A DNA stretch of 64,000 bases from Membranihabitans marinus (GTDB taxonomy: Bacteria > Bacteroidota > Bacteroidia > Chitinophagales > Saprospiraceae), in the NCBI RefSeq assembly GCF_021729155.1, contig NZ_JAJQYA010000011.1, forward strand, positions 86,411 through 150,410. Reading direction: 5' to 3'. The position numbers and the translations under genes were made by a program. Positions 45,966-56,938 of this stretch are shown in pieces (positions within the stretch are counted from its first letter, which is position 1; every line of letters begins with the position of its first letter). Below the pieces are notes generated by a model, which worked only from the letters and a program-made list of their open reading frames with translations, was not told the DNA's origin and did not search any database.

Positions 45966-47450
45966 TTAATTATTTTTTAAAGATAAATTGTTTTCAAATG
46001 GGAAAAACAAGATAAATTCACTGCCTTTATCCAGCATACTGTTCACCGAAATTTCCCCTTTATGGGCATCGACAATGGCTTTTACATAACTTAGTCCCAG
46101 ACCAAATCCTTTTACATTGTGAACATTCCCCGTATGTGCTCTATAAAATTTTTCAAAGATATGGCGCTGTTGTTCTTTCGTCATTCCCATGCCGTTGTCC
46201 TTGATGGATACCGTCAACCCGTATTGGTCGCTCCAGGTTGATATTTTTATCAGCGGTTTGTCCGCTGTGTATTTATTGGCATTGTCCAATAAATTGTGCA
46301 TAATGTTGCTGAGATGGTTTTCATCCCCAATGATGTGATAGTCGGTAGCATTGAGTTCCAATTCAGCCTGACCTCCGCGCTGCATAATCTGAAGTTCAAT
46401 ATGCTTTTTGGCTTGGGCCAAAATATGATGAACATCTACTTCGGATAGGGACATGTTGAAGTTGCGATTGTTGAGTAAGGCCATCTGTAAGACTTTCTCA
46501 ACCTGGCGCAACATTCTTTTGTTTTCATCCCTAATAATGTTGGTGAATCGATTGATCTTGGCAGGATCCTTTTGAATAACCGGACTCTGTATGGAGTCCA
46601 CGGCCAGCGATATGGTCGCAATAGGGGTTTTGAATTCGTGGGTCATGTTGTTGATAAAGTCGGTCTTCATTTCCGATAGATGCTTCTGCCTCAATATGGT
46701 CACCGTGGTGTAGAGGAAGGAAAACAAGGTGATGGCGATAAACAAAACCGATAGTATAATGCTGGATATAATGCGATTGAATATAAATCGATTCCGAGTG
46801 GGAAATTCAATAATTAGTTTTCCCAAAGCCAAATCCTTGTCTCGAAACATCTCCGCAGAATACTTGGAATCAGACAATCTAAAATTGTGTTCGGTAATGG
46901 TGGCCTCAGCATTCTGATCGGGAAATACAATGTAATTGCCGTCCATAATGATGAAATTGTTCTCCTTATACGAAAACACCCCATAGTGAAAGTCTGTTTG
47001 GATACCTCGCTTCCTTAAATTGTGCTGAATACTGTTGTCCAGATTCTCTAAGTTGATCAGAGAGGTTAAATCCTGATTCGTCCAATTGGTTTTTAAAGTC
47101 TTTTCAATCACCGAAGCTTCTATTAAAGCTCTCAATTGCTTAAATGTGATGTTCTTGTTGGGAATACTGCTCAGGTCAGACTCCGATAAAATCGACTGCC
47201 AGTTTTCTATTTGCAATGAACTGTCTGATGTAAGTAAACCCTTGAGCTCGGGAATCATATCAAATCCCCCCTCTAGATTTTCAACTTCATTGATAACGCT
47301 GATTAGAGATTGAAAAACCTCAATGTCAAATTGATTTTCGACAACTTTGATATTCTCCTTGATCCACTTGACCTGCATCCATACAATGCCAGCTATGGCC
47401 ACGGCCATAAGTCCTACTACCCACCATATCCACTTTATTGTTTTAACCAT
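45966..47450 (-). CDS. rprX: Sensor histidine kinase, RprX-like
   Basis: 494 residues. Helix 1 (about 8-25), a periplasmic sensing region to about 233, helix 2 (about 234-258), then HisKA with the phospho-acceptor in NMTHEFKTPIATI (near 268), and the HATPase domain with N box LLDNANKYT near 386, DNGMGM near 418 and GFGLGLSYV near 446. No HAMP domain is evident. It starts 26 bases after the sprA stop, so cotranscription with sprA is likely. Confidence 0.93.
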   Translation of the reverse strand: MVKTIKWIWWVVGLMAVAIAGIVWMQVKWIKENIKVVENQFDIEVFQSLISVINEVENLEGGFDMIPELKGLLTSDSSLQIENWQSILSESDLSSIPNKNITFKQLRALIEASVIEKTLKTNWTNQDLTSLINLENLDNSIQHNLRKRGIQTDFHYGVFSYKENNFIIMDGNYIVFPDQNAEATITEHNFRLSDSKYSAEMFRDKDLALGKLIIEFPTRNRFIFNRIISSIILSVLFIAITLFSFLYTTVTILRQKHLSEMKTDFINNMTHEFKTPIATISLAVDSIQSPVIQKDPAKINRFTNIIRDENKRMLRQVEKVLQMALLNNRNFNMSLSEVDVHHILAQAKKHIELQIMQRGGQAELELNATDYHIIGDENHLSNIMHNLLDNANKYTADKPLIKISTWSDQYGLTVSIKDNGMGMTKEQQRHIFEKFYRAHTGNVHNVKGFGLGLSYVKAIVDAHKGEISVNSMLDKGSEFILFFPFENNLSLKNN

Positions 47451-47476
47451 TTGTTATCGCATTGGTCTAAGCTTTT

Positions 47477-50400
47477 TTAATTTAGTTTGTATCGAACAGT
47501 TGTCCCAGCTTTGAACCTCGTTATCGGGTATGAATTCGATGTATAGGGTATGGTTTTGTCATACTCTCCATATAGTCTTATGGTGAGCTTATCACTTAAT
47601 TGATAATCTACTGTAGGTCGAAGACTGATGTTCTTCGATCCCGATGATACCTGAGGTTGGACCTCAGAATCAAATAAATGAATAACCGATATCGTGTTTC
47701 CATAACTAAAATCAACCTTAACCAAGATATCATTTCCAGCTTCGGTCTCTCTCTTACTTGCGTTGTCGCCCGATTGCACCGTCCCCGGCTCCGGTCTAGC
47801 CGTCCGTTTCTTTCCTCCATCTTTTTTGTGCAATAATGGAATATACACATTTTTAAATGTGGTTCCAAATCCAACAACTATATCTGAGGCATTGTTCTCA
47901 TTGACCTGATAATTGGTCAAACTCAAACCAAGATTCCTGTTTCGGTTGTAATCAATAGAAAAATCTAAATTGTTTTTGGTTTGTATCTGAATACCTACCA
48001 ATGGACTGAAACTCTCAGAAATAATCACATCTGGGATCTCATAGGTACTGTAATAGTTGGAAGTTAGTGGATTGAAATTGAGATCTGGATCTTCATTGTA
48101 ATCTCGATCCGTCCTAAAGGAGTTGACATTTAGATTAGATGCATACCCATGTCTCACCGTGAAATTTGAAAATACTTCACTTAAAAAAGGCAATTTTGAC
48201 AATCCATTGTATTGCAAATCCCAGTTGATCTTCGGAGCAATGTCCAAAAAGTTTAAGGCGATCTGACTAGGACTCTTGTCTGTATATGCAGCCAAAAAAG
48301 CTGGAATTATAACATCAGACTGATATCTTCCATATCCTTTGTCGTACTCATCTCCATCTACATCATGGGGAGTTCCATCACCCAATCGATCAGAAATCAC
48401 GGTTCTATTGTCTTCAAAAGTGGCGAATAGATCTTGAATATAACTCGTATCCGTCTGGACAAATGTGTTCAATGAAAAGAAAGATATATTATAACTACCA
48501 ATATCGCGAGGCGATAAGTGTTCAAATTCACCACCGAATTGTTGAATTTTGAAAAATTCATAATTGTTTTTCACGTAATTCTTATTGGCGTTTAATGTGA
48601 TTTTAAATTCTCTAAATGGTTCAATTTCAATACTGGCGTCAATCCGCTCAGAATTGTTTCTGACCACTTCTTGGTTTAGAGCTGTGCTTTCTGTGATGAA
48701 ATTATTTCCTCCTGAGACCAAGTCGTCCAACCAATTGTCTGTAGGTTGAATCCCGAATACATAACCTAGACCTGGACTGGTCCAAGATTCGTCTAACCCG
48801 AAAAACTTGGGTTGTGGAGTGAATCCCGGAACAATACTACTCACGGTATTGGCATAGGTGATATTCACATTTCGGAGCGACATAAATGGTCGAATCAGAG
48901 CAGCTTCGGCTAAACCGGGAACATGATTTTTTTTCTCTTTTTCATCACCCTCGCCATTATTTCCTGGATTTCGACTTCTGCTCGGAGCATTGCCAGGTCT
49001 GGTTCTGCTTCGAGGATCACTGCTGGGTTTTTCTCCCAATTTATAGTCATTAATTTTTCTGAGATAACCCACCTTATTGTACAACTTGACCATGTCTAGC
49101 TTAATATTTGCCGTTCTGGCTTGACTGTTTTGAATGATATTGCCGTACTCTTGGGCATTAAGTGCAGCTGCACTCCAACTATAGCTGGTATTGAGCTGAG
49201 TTCCAATATCGATAAAGTCCAGAAAAGGAAAATGTTTAAAGGGGAGGGTAAAGGTAATATTTAAATTGTGTGCATAATTCTTCGGTCTACCCAATTGTGA
49301 CAAATTGTTGAATAAAGTATCTCTGATTTCGTCGGCTGAATAGGGATTCCTGTTTTCATCCAACACGGGCAATTCGTCTACAATGGCATTGTGTAAGGCA
49401 TCGTAGTTGATCCTCAATGAACGGGTTAGGTTCCATGCTAGATTGTAGTTTCTATCCCAGGTAAATCGCTTGGTATACCAATCACTAAAATTGGCTTCCA
49501 TAAATCGATAAACGGTTTTGTTTTGAAATCGATTCATTTCATTTCTGAAACTAAAGTTGGACGGAATAGGATTGAAATTGAATTCCGTCAAAAATTTAAG
49601 GAATTTATCATTGGATATTACATTCTTAAATGGTGTGATGTACAGCGGTTGTGCTGAGAAATTATAGTCCAATGCGCCTTGTTCCTGATCAACTCGATCC
49701 TCTTCTGTGATCGGATCAGAATAGATACTGGTGGACTTGGAGTAGGATACACTGAAGTTTTCTATATTCCAAGGCATGGGTTTTTTCGAGTCGGCATCTC
49801 TCAAGACACGTACATTGTTCAGTGAAACCGTTTTCCGTACCTCCCTCGTTATGGCTTGGTCTCGCACCGAGTCCCGTTCATTCTGGGGAACCGATTCCAG
49901 TTTCTCATCTAGGGTTAAATCATTGTCGTAGGGATCGTATTCCGGAGTGCTGATTTCATTGGAATACTGAGTGAATAGCGGTACGCTTAAATTCCAATTT
50001 GAAGGAAGTAATTTACTCAATTCAATATTAGCTGAAATATTGTAATCAAAATTCTGTTCCTTTTGGCGCTGTACCAATTTTTGGTCTAGGGCTCCCCAAC
50101 CAATGGTACTAAAATTGGAGGCCAAATTGATTCGACCAAGGTCGGCTAGCTGGACATCAAGACGTGCCAAAGCCGCCATACCGCCTTCTTCGTCTAAACC
50201 CTGGAGTCTCAATTCATTAATCCATATCTCCCCACATTTGTCGAGTCGGTCTTCTGCGGTATTTCTCACACCTATCATTATGGATTTGGGATCACCCAAG
50301 GTAGGATTACCGACGACCCTTACCTTATTTCTCGGCTTGTCGGGGTCTTCGACTTCATAAGCTATGATCTCTGAAGCACCTTCTGCATTTCGCCTGATCT

Positions 50401-53400
50401 TGGTATCTTTTAACAGATCTAATGGAAAATCAAATTCATTTATTTTCTTCCAGACCTCTTCCTTATAAGCTAATGTTCCTGTCGAAGGACCGACTTGAGA
50501 CAGCACCAGAGGGATTTCATATTCATAATAATTATTGGTGAAATCGGCACCTATTCTCAAGAAAATGGATAAATCGTCATCATTTAAATTGTCCCCATCC
50601 TTGCCCTCTGCATGGACAAAGAGCTTTAATCGTTCAAAATCTCGAAAATCATTTCGTCCAATGAGTTTATATATAGCTGCTGCTTCCCCATAGGGTAGAT
50701 TACAGACATTCATGGCAATGGATTGCTCATTTCTCGCTAAGCTGTTGACGGTTCCGTAACTGATTTCTCGCACCACACCAGGTGGAATGGTATAAGGAAA
50801 TGGAAATTTTCCACTGTTCTCTTCTATGTTGACCACGTTTACATCGAATTCTACATTGTCGCTTATGGGATTGGGTTCACCAATGCTGGCAGGACTTAAA
50901 CTCTTGGTGTATTTACGCCAAGTGTTGTTGATCAACTCAAATTTGGCAAATCTAAAAGTGGCTTTTGATTCAAATCCATCCATGTACAAACGTATAAATC
51001 GAATAGATCGAAAGTCGTTGATCCCTCCCACCTTGCGCTCGTATTCATCAATGGGTACTTTGATCCGGTACCATACTCCAGCCGAAGAATTAATGGTGTC
51101 GGTAATAAAATCTATTTGTTTAATTCCATTGGTTGCGGGATCGTATTCAATGGGGATTTCGTATTCAAAATAAGATTCTATTTCGTTTAAAGTATTGTCG
51201 TCGTTAATGTCTTCGTTGTCTGGTTGATTGGTATTGGATTCCAGTTGAGTACCATCAGAAGTCTTTGAGTTGCCTTGGGGCATATTGGCTAAGGCATACC
51301 TTTCGATGGGGTCAAAGTCATCTGGAAATTCTGCCGACCTAAATGAGACGTAATTGTCATTCGATGGATCGTTTTCAATTTGTTGTCTTGCTTGAGCATT
51401 CAGACTCTGAATCGACTGTATGTAGTCAGCGAAGAATATTTTTTCACTTACATCGTCGAGACCGTCATATCCCACATCCTGCAATGCTCTATTGTTGGCA
51501 TCGGGATCAAAGGATCTGGTAAGATTTCTCACCCTCGGAACCACACCTATATTGGTGGTGTCCAAGGGGTTGTTGGAACCCGGTACCGGTAAGCCATTTT
51601 CAAACATCATTCGAGAATCTTTCATGATATCTTCGGAAACGTTACCCAAATTGATATATAGTTTACCGCCGTCGGCGAGTTGACTTCCATCGGCTCTTTG
51701 CATAAATGGATTGAGTACCCACATCTCGATATATTCGACATTGGCAGCTTGGAAATCGTTGCGTTGAATAGCACGCTGAATTCCAGCCCATCTGGTTTTG
51801 GGTGCGTTTAATTGCCCATCTGGATCAAGACCTTCACTATATTGAGTTCCCGACGGAACATCGAAGTTGTATGGACCGCGACGACTTGGATCAAAGGTTA
51901 TGTCAAAAGTCAGATAATTGGAGGCAAACTCAAATTCAACTTGGCGACCAGGGAATACATCATTTAACTGAATTGCCCTAGTATAGGGATCAGCATTACT
52001 GGCGTAGTTGGATTCAACTCGGTACCAAGATATATGTGCTCTGTTGACCCCAGTCAGCAAACTATTGTTGAGTGCCGATTCTGGATATTTGGGATTGTTG
52101 TTGTTTAAATCGTTTTGAGGAATAGATGAATGTACCCAGTCTTGGATAGGTAACCTCAAATCAATTCCTGTAGAACTTCCCTCGAAATCGTCGATATATG
52201 CCGTACCTCCAGTCGAATCCACATCAATGGCTTTGGAATGACCGGGCTTTAACCAAGCTCCTTCTAAAGTAAGGTCGACGGTTGAGGGTTCTTTAGTTCT
52301 TATTAAGGGTAGTTTGTCTAGAGCTCGAGTAAGCCAAGGAGCTTGTTTGCTCAAGGTCAAATCCAGTCCTATCATCCTGTTGTTGATGGGATCTTCACCA
52401 AAGTTAACCTTTTGGGTATAGGGTCTTTCCCACAACTGCATAAAGGTAGCTCCTAGATTGAGCTCGTCACTAAAGGTGTAGTCGGCTCTCAGTCCTACCA
52501 TGTTCTTGCGATTGAGATTGAACAGGCCTTGATCTTCATACGATACCCGTACATTGACCCCAGGTCCCATGTATGCTGGATTGATGATGCGAACGGTTCC
52601 CAATCCGTAATTGACTTCGTAATCAACTCCCTCTATCAATTCTTGACTACCGGCGTATACATTTACCGAACCGCGAGGCACGTTGTATGAATTTAGGTTG
52701 TATTCATCAGTTGAGCTTGCCTTGTATCGCCCTTTGATCAAAAATCTATTCTTTTCTACAAATTCTCTGGCAATGACGATGGTACTATCGTATAATTCTT
52801 GGTATACAAATTCATCGATTAGATCGGGATCTTGTAAATCTTCCGCCAATCGTGAACCAAATGGTTCTAGGGTGGGAAACATCATTCGCCCAGTGGCCAA
52901 ATTAAAGGTCACTCCATTGACAAAATCAAATCGACCGTCTCCTCCGGGTTGTGGATCACCGGTCGTAGTCAGTTGATCTAAGTTGAAAATATTGAGCAAG
53001 GGAAGATTCTCGAATCCATCGGCCGGAAGATATCTCTTCTGTGATTTACCCGGATCCTCGTAAAATATATCTAATTGAAAATCCTCTTGACTGACTTGAT
53101 AGGCACCTATGGAATAAATGTTTTTCATCATCAAATCCCATATAGGCAAATCAATTCGCTGAGTGGTTCCCTTCAATAACTTAGTAAATAGTACTGTTGT
53201 CGTGTCGGGATTTAACGGTAAATCGGTTGAAAATTCACCTACTTGATATTTCTTTCCATTGTATTCGTACTCATATGATACCGCGATTACTTGATCTGGT
53301 CTAATGGCGGTGTTTAGGGAAATATAACCCAAATCTGGGTGGAAAGTGAATTCAGAAGATCGAAGCAATCGTGCCCCTACTTTTTCAAAATCCCTGCCTT

Positions 53401-54733
53401 GTTCTAGTTGCAATTGATTGTTTAATACAGCAACAGCCCTATCCAATGAACGGATAGAGTTGCTCGAAGTAATGGATGCATAAATGCCATTCGAGGTGTT
53501 GTCCGGCAATCCAATACCCAATATATCTGGATTGACAGGAGCAGGTGGATTTTGAAGATTGGGGTTTTGATTGAATATTTGTTCTGTTTCCCCCAAATCG
53601 GCAACCGACAATATGTCTCTAGCATCTTCTACTTGATTTCTGTCGTTGGTGATCCATGCCTCTACTTTGGTAATCTTGTAAAGAGATCGGATTTGAGGCA
53701 GTTGTTCCAAACTCTCCTCGAAGTGATCGCGGAAATAATGTGATAAGAAAAAGTGTCTATTTTCGTCGTAACTATCGACGGTCACTTCAAATTCCTGAAG
53801 CTGACCACCACCTTCGAGATTTAAGTCTTTTTGTTCACTGTTTTGTTGGGAAAGTATGGTCGTCAGTTTTAATCTCCCAAACTGAGTACCTATTTTTACC
53901 CCAAATAGATTTTGTGAACCTTGTATTAACTGACTATTGAGGGGCAAACTTACATAACCTGCATCAATGGTCTTGATGATTTCATCTTCAGAAAAATTGT
54001 CTGTATCGTATCCTATTTTTAGGTTTTGGTCAAAATTAAAGGTGGATTTATTGTTCCAGTTGAAATTTAAATTCAATTTATCCCCCACACTACCAGTTAC
54101 GTCCAATTGAATGGGCATGTCAAAATCTAGGCCTCCATATCGCTGTTGTCTTTCCAATAAAATGGGGTTTTCTACATTTTGATACTCATAACCCAAAGAG
54201 ACATCAATACTTCCTCGAGGTTGAATGTTGATCTCAGAACCCCCAAATAGTCGATCGGCTAGGTTCTTGGTAACGTCAATCTCTTCCATCGGATTGAGAG
54301 AAAGACCGCTGGCCGCTGTATTGCCGGCTATTTTGTTGAGATAATCTAACTCTTGTTGCTTTTTTCGATATTCCAAATATTCACTAAATGTCATTTGTGG
54401 GGTATATCGGCGAAACTCTTCATCTAGTTGATTGATGAAGTTGTATGAGTTGGTCTCGGAGTCGTATTCTATCTCATCTTGAAGTACACTTGGCATTTTT
54501 AAATCAAATGGGTTCGGAGCATCGGGATTTAACATATGCTTCCCAATATTGTTCTTTGGAATGGTGTCCAAAAGCGTTACTTCGGCTTGATTATGAAGAC
54601 TTTCTACCCTTTTGGGCAAGGGGATGTCGTCCGGACTTGCAGCTTCTGCTGTAGGTAAAATACCCCATAAAAATATAAATAAACCACTGGCTATTAATAC
54701 TTTAATGTTTATGGAACGTAGCAATAATCTCAT
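47477..54733 (-). CDS. sprA: SprA, outer-membrane translocon of the type IX secretion system
   Basis: 2418 residues, the size of SprA/Sov, the very large beta-barrel through which T9SS substrates cross the outer membrane. Signal peptide cleaved after AEAA (about residue 32). Family features: an early LPLNSQLIQGSQNLFGVK region, FEGSSTGIDLRLPIQDW, many beta-strand repeats with Tyr/Phe-rich turns, and a final strand (GTTVRYKLN) of outer-membrane type. It lies 60 bases after ruvA, the gene order usual in Bacteroidota, and is followed by the rprX/rprY pair. The secreted protein at 26037 is a likely client. Confidence 0.97.
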   Translation of the reverse strand: MRLLLRSINIKVLIASGLFIFLWGILPTAEAASPDDIPLPKRVESLHNQAEVTLLDTIPKNNIGKHMLNPDAPNPFDLKMPSVLQDEIEYDSETNSYNFINQLDEEFRRYTPQMTFSEYLEYRKKQQELDYLNKIAGNTAASGLSLNPMEEIDVTKNLADRLFGGSEINIQPRGSIDVSLGYEYQNVENPILLERQQRYGGLDFDMPIQLDVTGSVGDKLNLNFNWNNKSTFNFDQNLKIGYDTDNFSEDEIIKTIDAGYVSLPLNSQLIQGSQNLFGVKIGTQFGRLKLTTILSQQNSEQKDLNLEGGGQLQEFEVTVDSYDENRHFFLSHYFRDHFEESLEQLPQIRSLYKITKVEAWITNDRNQVEDARDILSVADLGETEQIFNQNPNLQNPPAPVNPDILGIGLPDNTSNGIYASITSSNSIRSLDRAVAVLNNQLQLEQGRDFEKVGARLLRSSEFTFHPDLGYISLNTAIRPDQVIAVSYEYEYNGKKYQVGEFSTDLPLNPDTTTVLFTKLLKGTTQRIDLPIWDLMMKNIYSIGAYQVSQEDFQLDIFYEDPGKSQKRYLPADGFENLPLLNIFNLDQLTTTGDPQPGGDGRFDFVNGVTFNLATGRMMFPTLEPFGSRLAEDLQDPDLIDEFVYQELYDSTIVIAREFVEKNRFLIKGRYKASSTDEYNLNSYNVPRGSVNVYAGSQELIEGVDYEVNYGLGTVRIINPAYMGPGVNVRVSYEDQGLFNLNRKNMVGLRADYTFSDELNLGATFMQLWERPYTQKVNFGEDPINNRMIGLDLTLSKQAPWLTRALDKLPLIRTKEPSTVDLTLEGAWLKPGHSKAIDVDSTGGTAYIDDFEGSSTGIDLRLPIQDWVHSSIPQNDLNNNNPKYPESALNNSLLTGVNRAHISWYRVESNYASNADPYTRAIQLNDVFPGRQVEFEFASNYLTFDITFDPSRRGPYNFDVPSGTQYSEGLDPDGQLNAPKTRWAGIQRAIQRNDFQAANVEYIEMWVLNPFMQRADGSQLADGGKLYINLGNVSEDIMKDSRMMFENGLPVPGSNNPLDTTNIGVVPRVRNLTRSFDPDANNRALQDVGYDGLDDVSEKIFFADYIQSIQSLNAQARQQIENDPSNDNYVSFRSAEFPDDFDPIERYALANMPQGNSKTSDGTQLESNTNQPDNEDINDDNTLNEIESYFEYEIPIEYDPATNGIKQIDFITDTINSSAGVWYRIKVPIDEYERKVGGINDFRSIRFIRLYMDGFESKATFRFAKFELINNTWRKYTKSLSPASIGEPNPISDNVEFDVNVVNIEENSGKFPFPYTIPPGVVREISYGTVNSLARNEQSIAMNVCNLPYGEAAAIYKLIGRNDFRDFERLKLFVHAEGKDGDNLNDDDLSIFLRIGADFTNNYYEYEIPLVLSQVGPSTGTLAYKEEVWKKINEFDFPLDLLKDTKIRRNAEGASEIIAYEVEDPDKPRNKVRVVGNPTLGDPKSIMIGVRNTAEDRLDKCGEIWINELRLQGLDEEGGMAALARLDVQLADLGRINLASNFSTIGWGALDQKLVQRQKEQNFDYNISANIELSKLLPSNWNLSVPLFTQYSNEISTPEYDPYDNDLTLDEKLESVPQNERDSVRDQAITREVRKTVSLNNVRVLRDADSKKPMPWNIENFSVSYSKSTSIYSDPITEEDRVDQEQGALDYNFSAQPLYITPFKNVISNDKFLKFLTEFNFNPIPSNFSFRNEMNRFQNKTVYRFMEANFSDWYTKRFTWDRNYNLAWNLTRSLRINYDALHNAIVDELPVLDENRNPYSADEIRDTLFNNLSQLGRPKNYAHNLNITFTLPFKHFPFLDFIDIGTQLNTSYSWSAAALNAQEYGNIIQNSQARTANIKLDMVKLYNKVGYLRKINDYKLGEKPSSDPRSRTRPGNAPSRSRNPGNNGEGDEKEKKNHVPGLAEAALIRPFMSLRNVNITYANTVSSIVPGFTPQPKFFGLDESWTSPGLGYVFGIQPTDNWLDDLVSGGNNFITESTALNQEVVRNNSERIDASIEIEPFREFKITLNANKNYVKNNYEFFKIQQFGGEFEHLSPRDIGSYNISFFSLNTFVQTDTSYIQDLFATFEDNRTVISDRLGDGTPHDVDGDEYDKGYGRYQSDVIIPAFLAAYTDKSPSQIALNFLDIAPKINWDLQYNGLSKLPFLSEVFSNFTVRHGYASNLNVNSFRTDRDYNEDPDLNFNPLTSNYYSTYEIPDVIISESFSPLVGIQIQTKNNLDFSIDYNRNRNLGLSLTNYQVNENNASDIVVGFGTTFKNVYIPLLHKKDGGKKRTARPEPGTVQSGDNASKRETEAGNDILVKVDFSYGNTISVIHLFDSEVQPQVSSGSKNISLRPTVDYQLSDKLTIRLYGEYDKTIPYTSNSYPITRFKAGTTVRYKLN

Positions 54734-54793
54734 ATACTTTCACAACTTGTTAAAATAATTCAAAAACTAAACGTCATATAATGACTTTCATTA

Positions 54794-55393
54794 TTAAGAC
54801 AATAGTTTTAATGCCTCTTTTATAATATTTTCTACACTATCACCATGGCCTTCCTTCTTTATTTTGGCTAAGGCCATTTGTACTTTATTTCTCGGGAATC
54901 CCAATGTTAGCAACGCTTCCCTAGCTTCTACCATTTGCGTATTCGTCGATTCGGGTAGGGGAGTTTCTGAACTGGTTGATGGACTGATGTCCAACTGTTC
55001 TATCTTGTCCTTGAGATCAATGATGATCCTTTTTGCCGTTTTGGCACCGATTCCTTTGACGTTTTTAAAGGATTCATCATCTTCCATTGAAATCGCATTG
55101 ACCACCTGACTCGGTGTCATTGATGAAATAATTAGTCGAGCCGTATTGGGACCAATTCCACTGATGTTTAAAAACAATTCAAATATTCGGCGCTCTTCTT
55201 TATTGCTAAATCCAAACATCATTCGAATATCTTCCCTGATATATTGAAATGTATAGAGCTTCACTTCCTTCAAAGATTGAATCTTTGAGTAAGTATGTAG
55301 CCCTATGTGGATATAATAGCCAATATTCCCCTGTTCGATGACGACGTAGGTGGGGTTTAATTCACTAATTTCTCCTTTTATATATTCAATCAT
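54794..55393 (-). CDS. ruvA: Holliday junction DNA helicase subunit RuvA
   Basis: 199 residues from ATG 55393 (a start at 55420 would add nine residues). OB-fold domain I (MIEYIKGEISELNPTYVVIE), two helix-hairpin-helix motifs (FLNISGIGPNTARLII; VKGIGAKTAKRIIIDLKD) and the C-terminal domain III that contacts RuvB. It tetramerises on four-way junctions. First gene of the run ruvA-sprA-rprX-rprY. Confidence 0.96.
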   Translation of the reverse strand: MIEYIKGEISELNPTYVVIEQGNIGYYIHIGLHTYSKIQSLKEVKLYTFQYIREDIRMMFGFSNKEERRIFELFLNISGIGPNTARLIISSMTPSQVVNAISMEDDESFKNVKGIGAKTAKRIIIDLKDKIEQLDISPSTSSETPLPESTNTQMVEAREALLTLGFPRNKVQMALAKIKKEGHGDSVENIIKEALKLLS

Positions 55394-55569
55394 GTTAAAT
55401 AATTTGAATTGAAACCACAATATATGTGTTAATATCGTAATATGTAATCAAATTCCATACCGTTTTTTAAATTGAAAGAAATTTCCTGACTTTATTTTCG
55501 GTAATATTTGAACCGAAGCTACTGTTTTCAAGGCTTGTAGATACTATCATATATATGTAAATAAATTAT

Positions 55570-55577
55570 TATGTTTG
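55570..55577 (+). promoter_or_regulatory. Putative -7 element for purD
   Basis: TATGTTTG fits TAnnTTTG; about 90 bases before the purD ATG. No -33 partner at suitable spacing was found. Confidence 0.35.
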
Positions 55578-55666
55578 CACGAGTGGTAAAAAGGATTTAT
55601 TCATCTTATAGATAGATACCTGGTTAATCGCTGTATATTTGATTTTTTGTTTAAAAATAGTATTTG

Positions 55667-56938
55667 ATGAATATATTGATTTTGGGAAATGGTGGTAGAG
55701 AACATGCATTGGCTTGGAAATTGTCACAGAGTCCATTGTGTGATGATTTGTATATCGCTCCTGGTAATGCTGGAACTCAATTAGTTGGTAAAAATTTGCC
55801 ACAAATATCTAATAATTTTGATGAAATAAAACAAGCCGTTGTAGATCATCATATTGAATTGGTTATTGTCGGTCCGGAAGCTCCACTGGTAGAGGGAGTT
55901 GTAGACTTTTTTCTACAAGATGAAACCCTAAAAAATGTTGATATTTTAGGTCCAGATCAATATGCATCTCAATTAGAGGGCAGTAAATCATTTGCCAAAG
56001 ATTTTATGGCACGACACAATATCCCGACGGCCAAATATATAGAGGTAACTCAGGATAATGTAGAAGAGGGCTTGGCATTTTTGCAGAGTATGCAGTCTCC
56101 TTATGTATTGAAAGCCGATGGCTTAGCTGCCGGTAAAGGAGTCCTCATTATCGACGATGTGCAAGAGGCCGAAGCGGAATTGAAAAATATGCTAAATGGC
56201 AAATTTGGTGCAGCCAGTAGCAAAGTTGTCATCGAAGAGTTTTTGGACGGAATTGAATTCTCTGTTTTTGTATTGGTAGACGGTGAGCGTTATGTTATTT
56301 TGCCTGAAGCCAAGGATTACAAACGGATAGGAGAGGGCGATACCGGACTGAATACTGGGGGAATGGGTAGTGTATCTCCCGTACCTTTTTACGATGAAGT
56401 ACTTCGTGAAAAAGTAATTTCAAAAATTGTAGAACCTACCGTCAATGGATTCAAGAAGGAATCTATGCATTATAGAGGTTTTGTATTTCTTGGACTGATT
56501 ATGGTCGGTCAAGACCCCATGGTCATAGAATACAATTGTAGAATGGGGGATCCTGAAACCCAATCTGTCATGGTAAGGATGAAGTCCGACCTCCTACCGC
56601 TTTGTTTGTCGGCCAGTAGAGGAGAGTTGAAACAAGAATCTATAGACCTCATTGATGAAGCAGTGTGTACTGTGGTTGCTGTATCTGGTGGATACCCCGG
56701 AAGTTATGAAAAAGGAAAGACTATTTCTGGAACATCTGATGTAGATGAAATGGTGTTTTTTGCTGGAGCCATTACCGATGACGAGGACAATATAGTGACG
56801 AGTGGAGGACGAGTATTGGCGGTTACAGCTAAGGGATCTGACATCGAAGAAGCGAGACAAAAGGCATTGAAATCCATTGATAAAATAGAATTTGAAGGAA
56901 TAAATTATCGTAAAGATATTGGCAAAGACCTATTATGA
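55667..56938 (+). CDS. purD: Phosphoribosylamine-glycine ligase
   Basis: 423 residues from ATG 55667 (the TTG directly before it is not needed). N-terminal strand and glycine loop NILILGNGGREHALAW, ATP-grasp region with VLKADGLAAGKGV near 146 and GDTGLNTGGMGSVSP near 225, and metal-binding EYNCRMGDPETQ near 287. Second step of purine synthesis. The stop overlaps the start of the next gene (ATGA), so translation is coupled, an unusual partner for a purine gene. Confidence 0.97.
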   Translation: MNILILGNGGREHALAWKLSQSPLCDDLYIAPGNAGTQLVGKNLPQISNNFDEIKQAVVDHHIELVIVGPEAPLVEGVVDFFLQDETLKNVDILGPDQYASQLEGSKSFAKDFMARHNIPTAKYIEVTQDNVEEGLAFLQSMQSPYVLKADGLAAGKGVLIIDDVQEAEAELKNMLNGKFGAASSKVVIEEFLDGIEFSVFVLVDGERYVILPEAKDYKRIGEGDTGLNTGGMGSVSPVPFYDEVLREKVISKIVEPTVNGFKKESMHYRGFVFLGLIMVGQDPMVIEYNCRMGDPETQSVMVRMKSDLLPLCLSASRGELKQESIDLIDEAVCTVVAVSGGYPGSYEKGKTISGTSDVDEMVFFAGAITDDEDNIVTSGGRVLAVTAKGSDIEEARQKALKSIDKIEFEGINYRKDIGKDLL

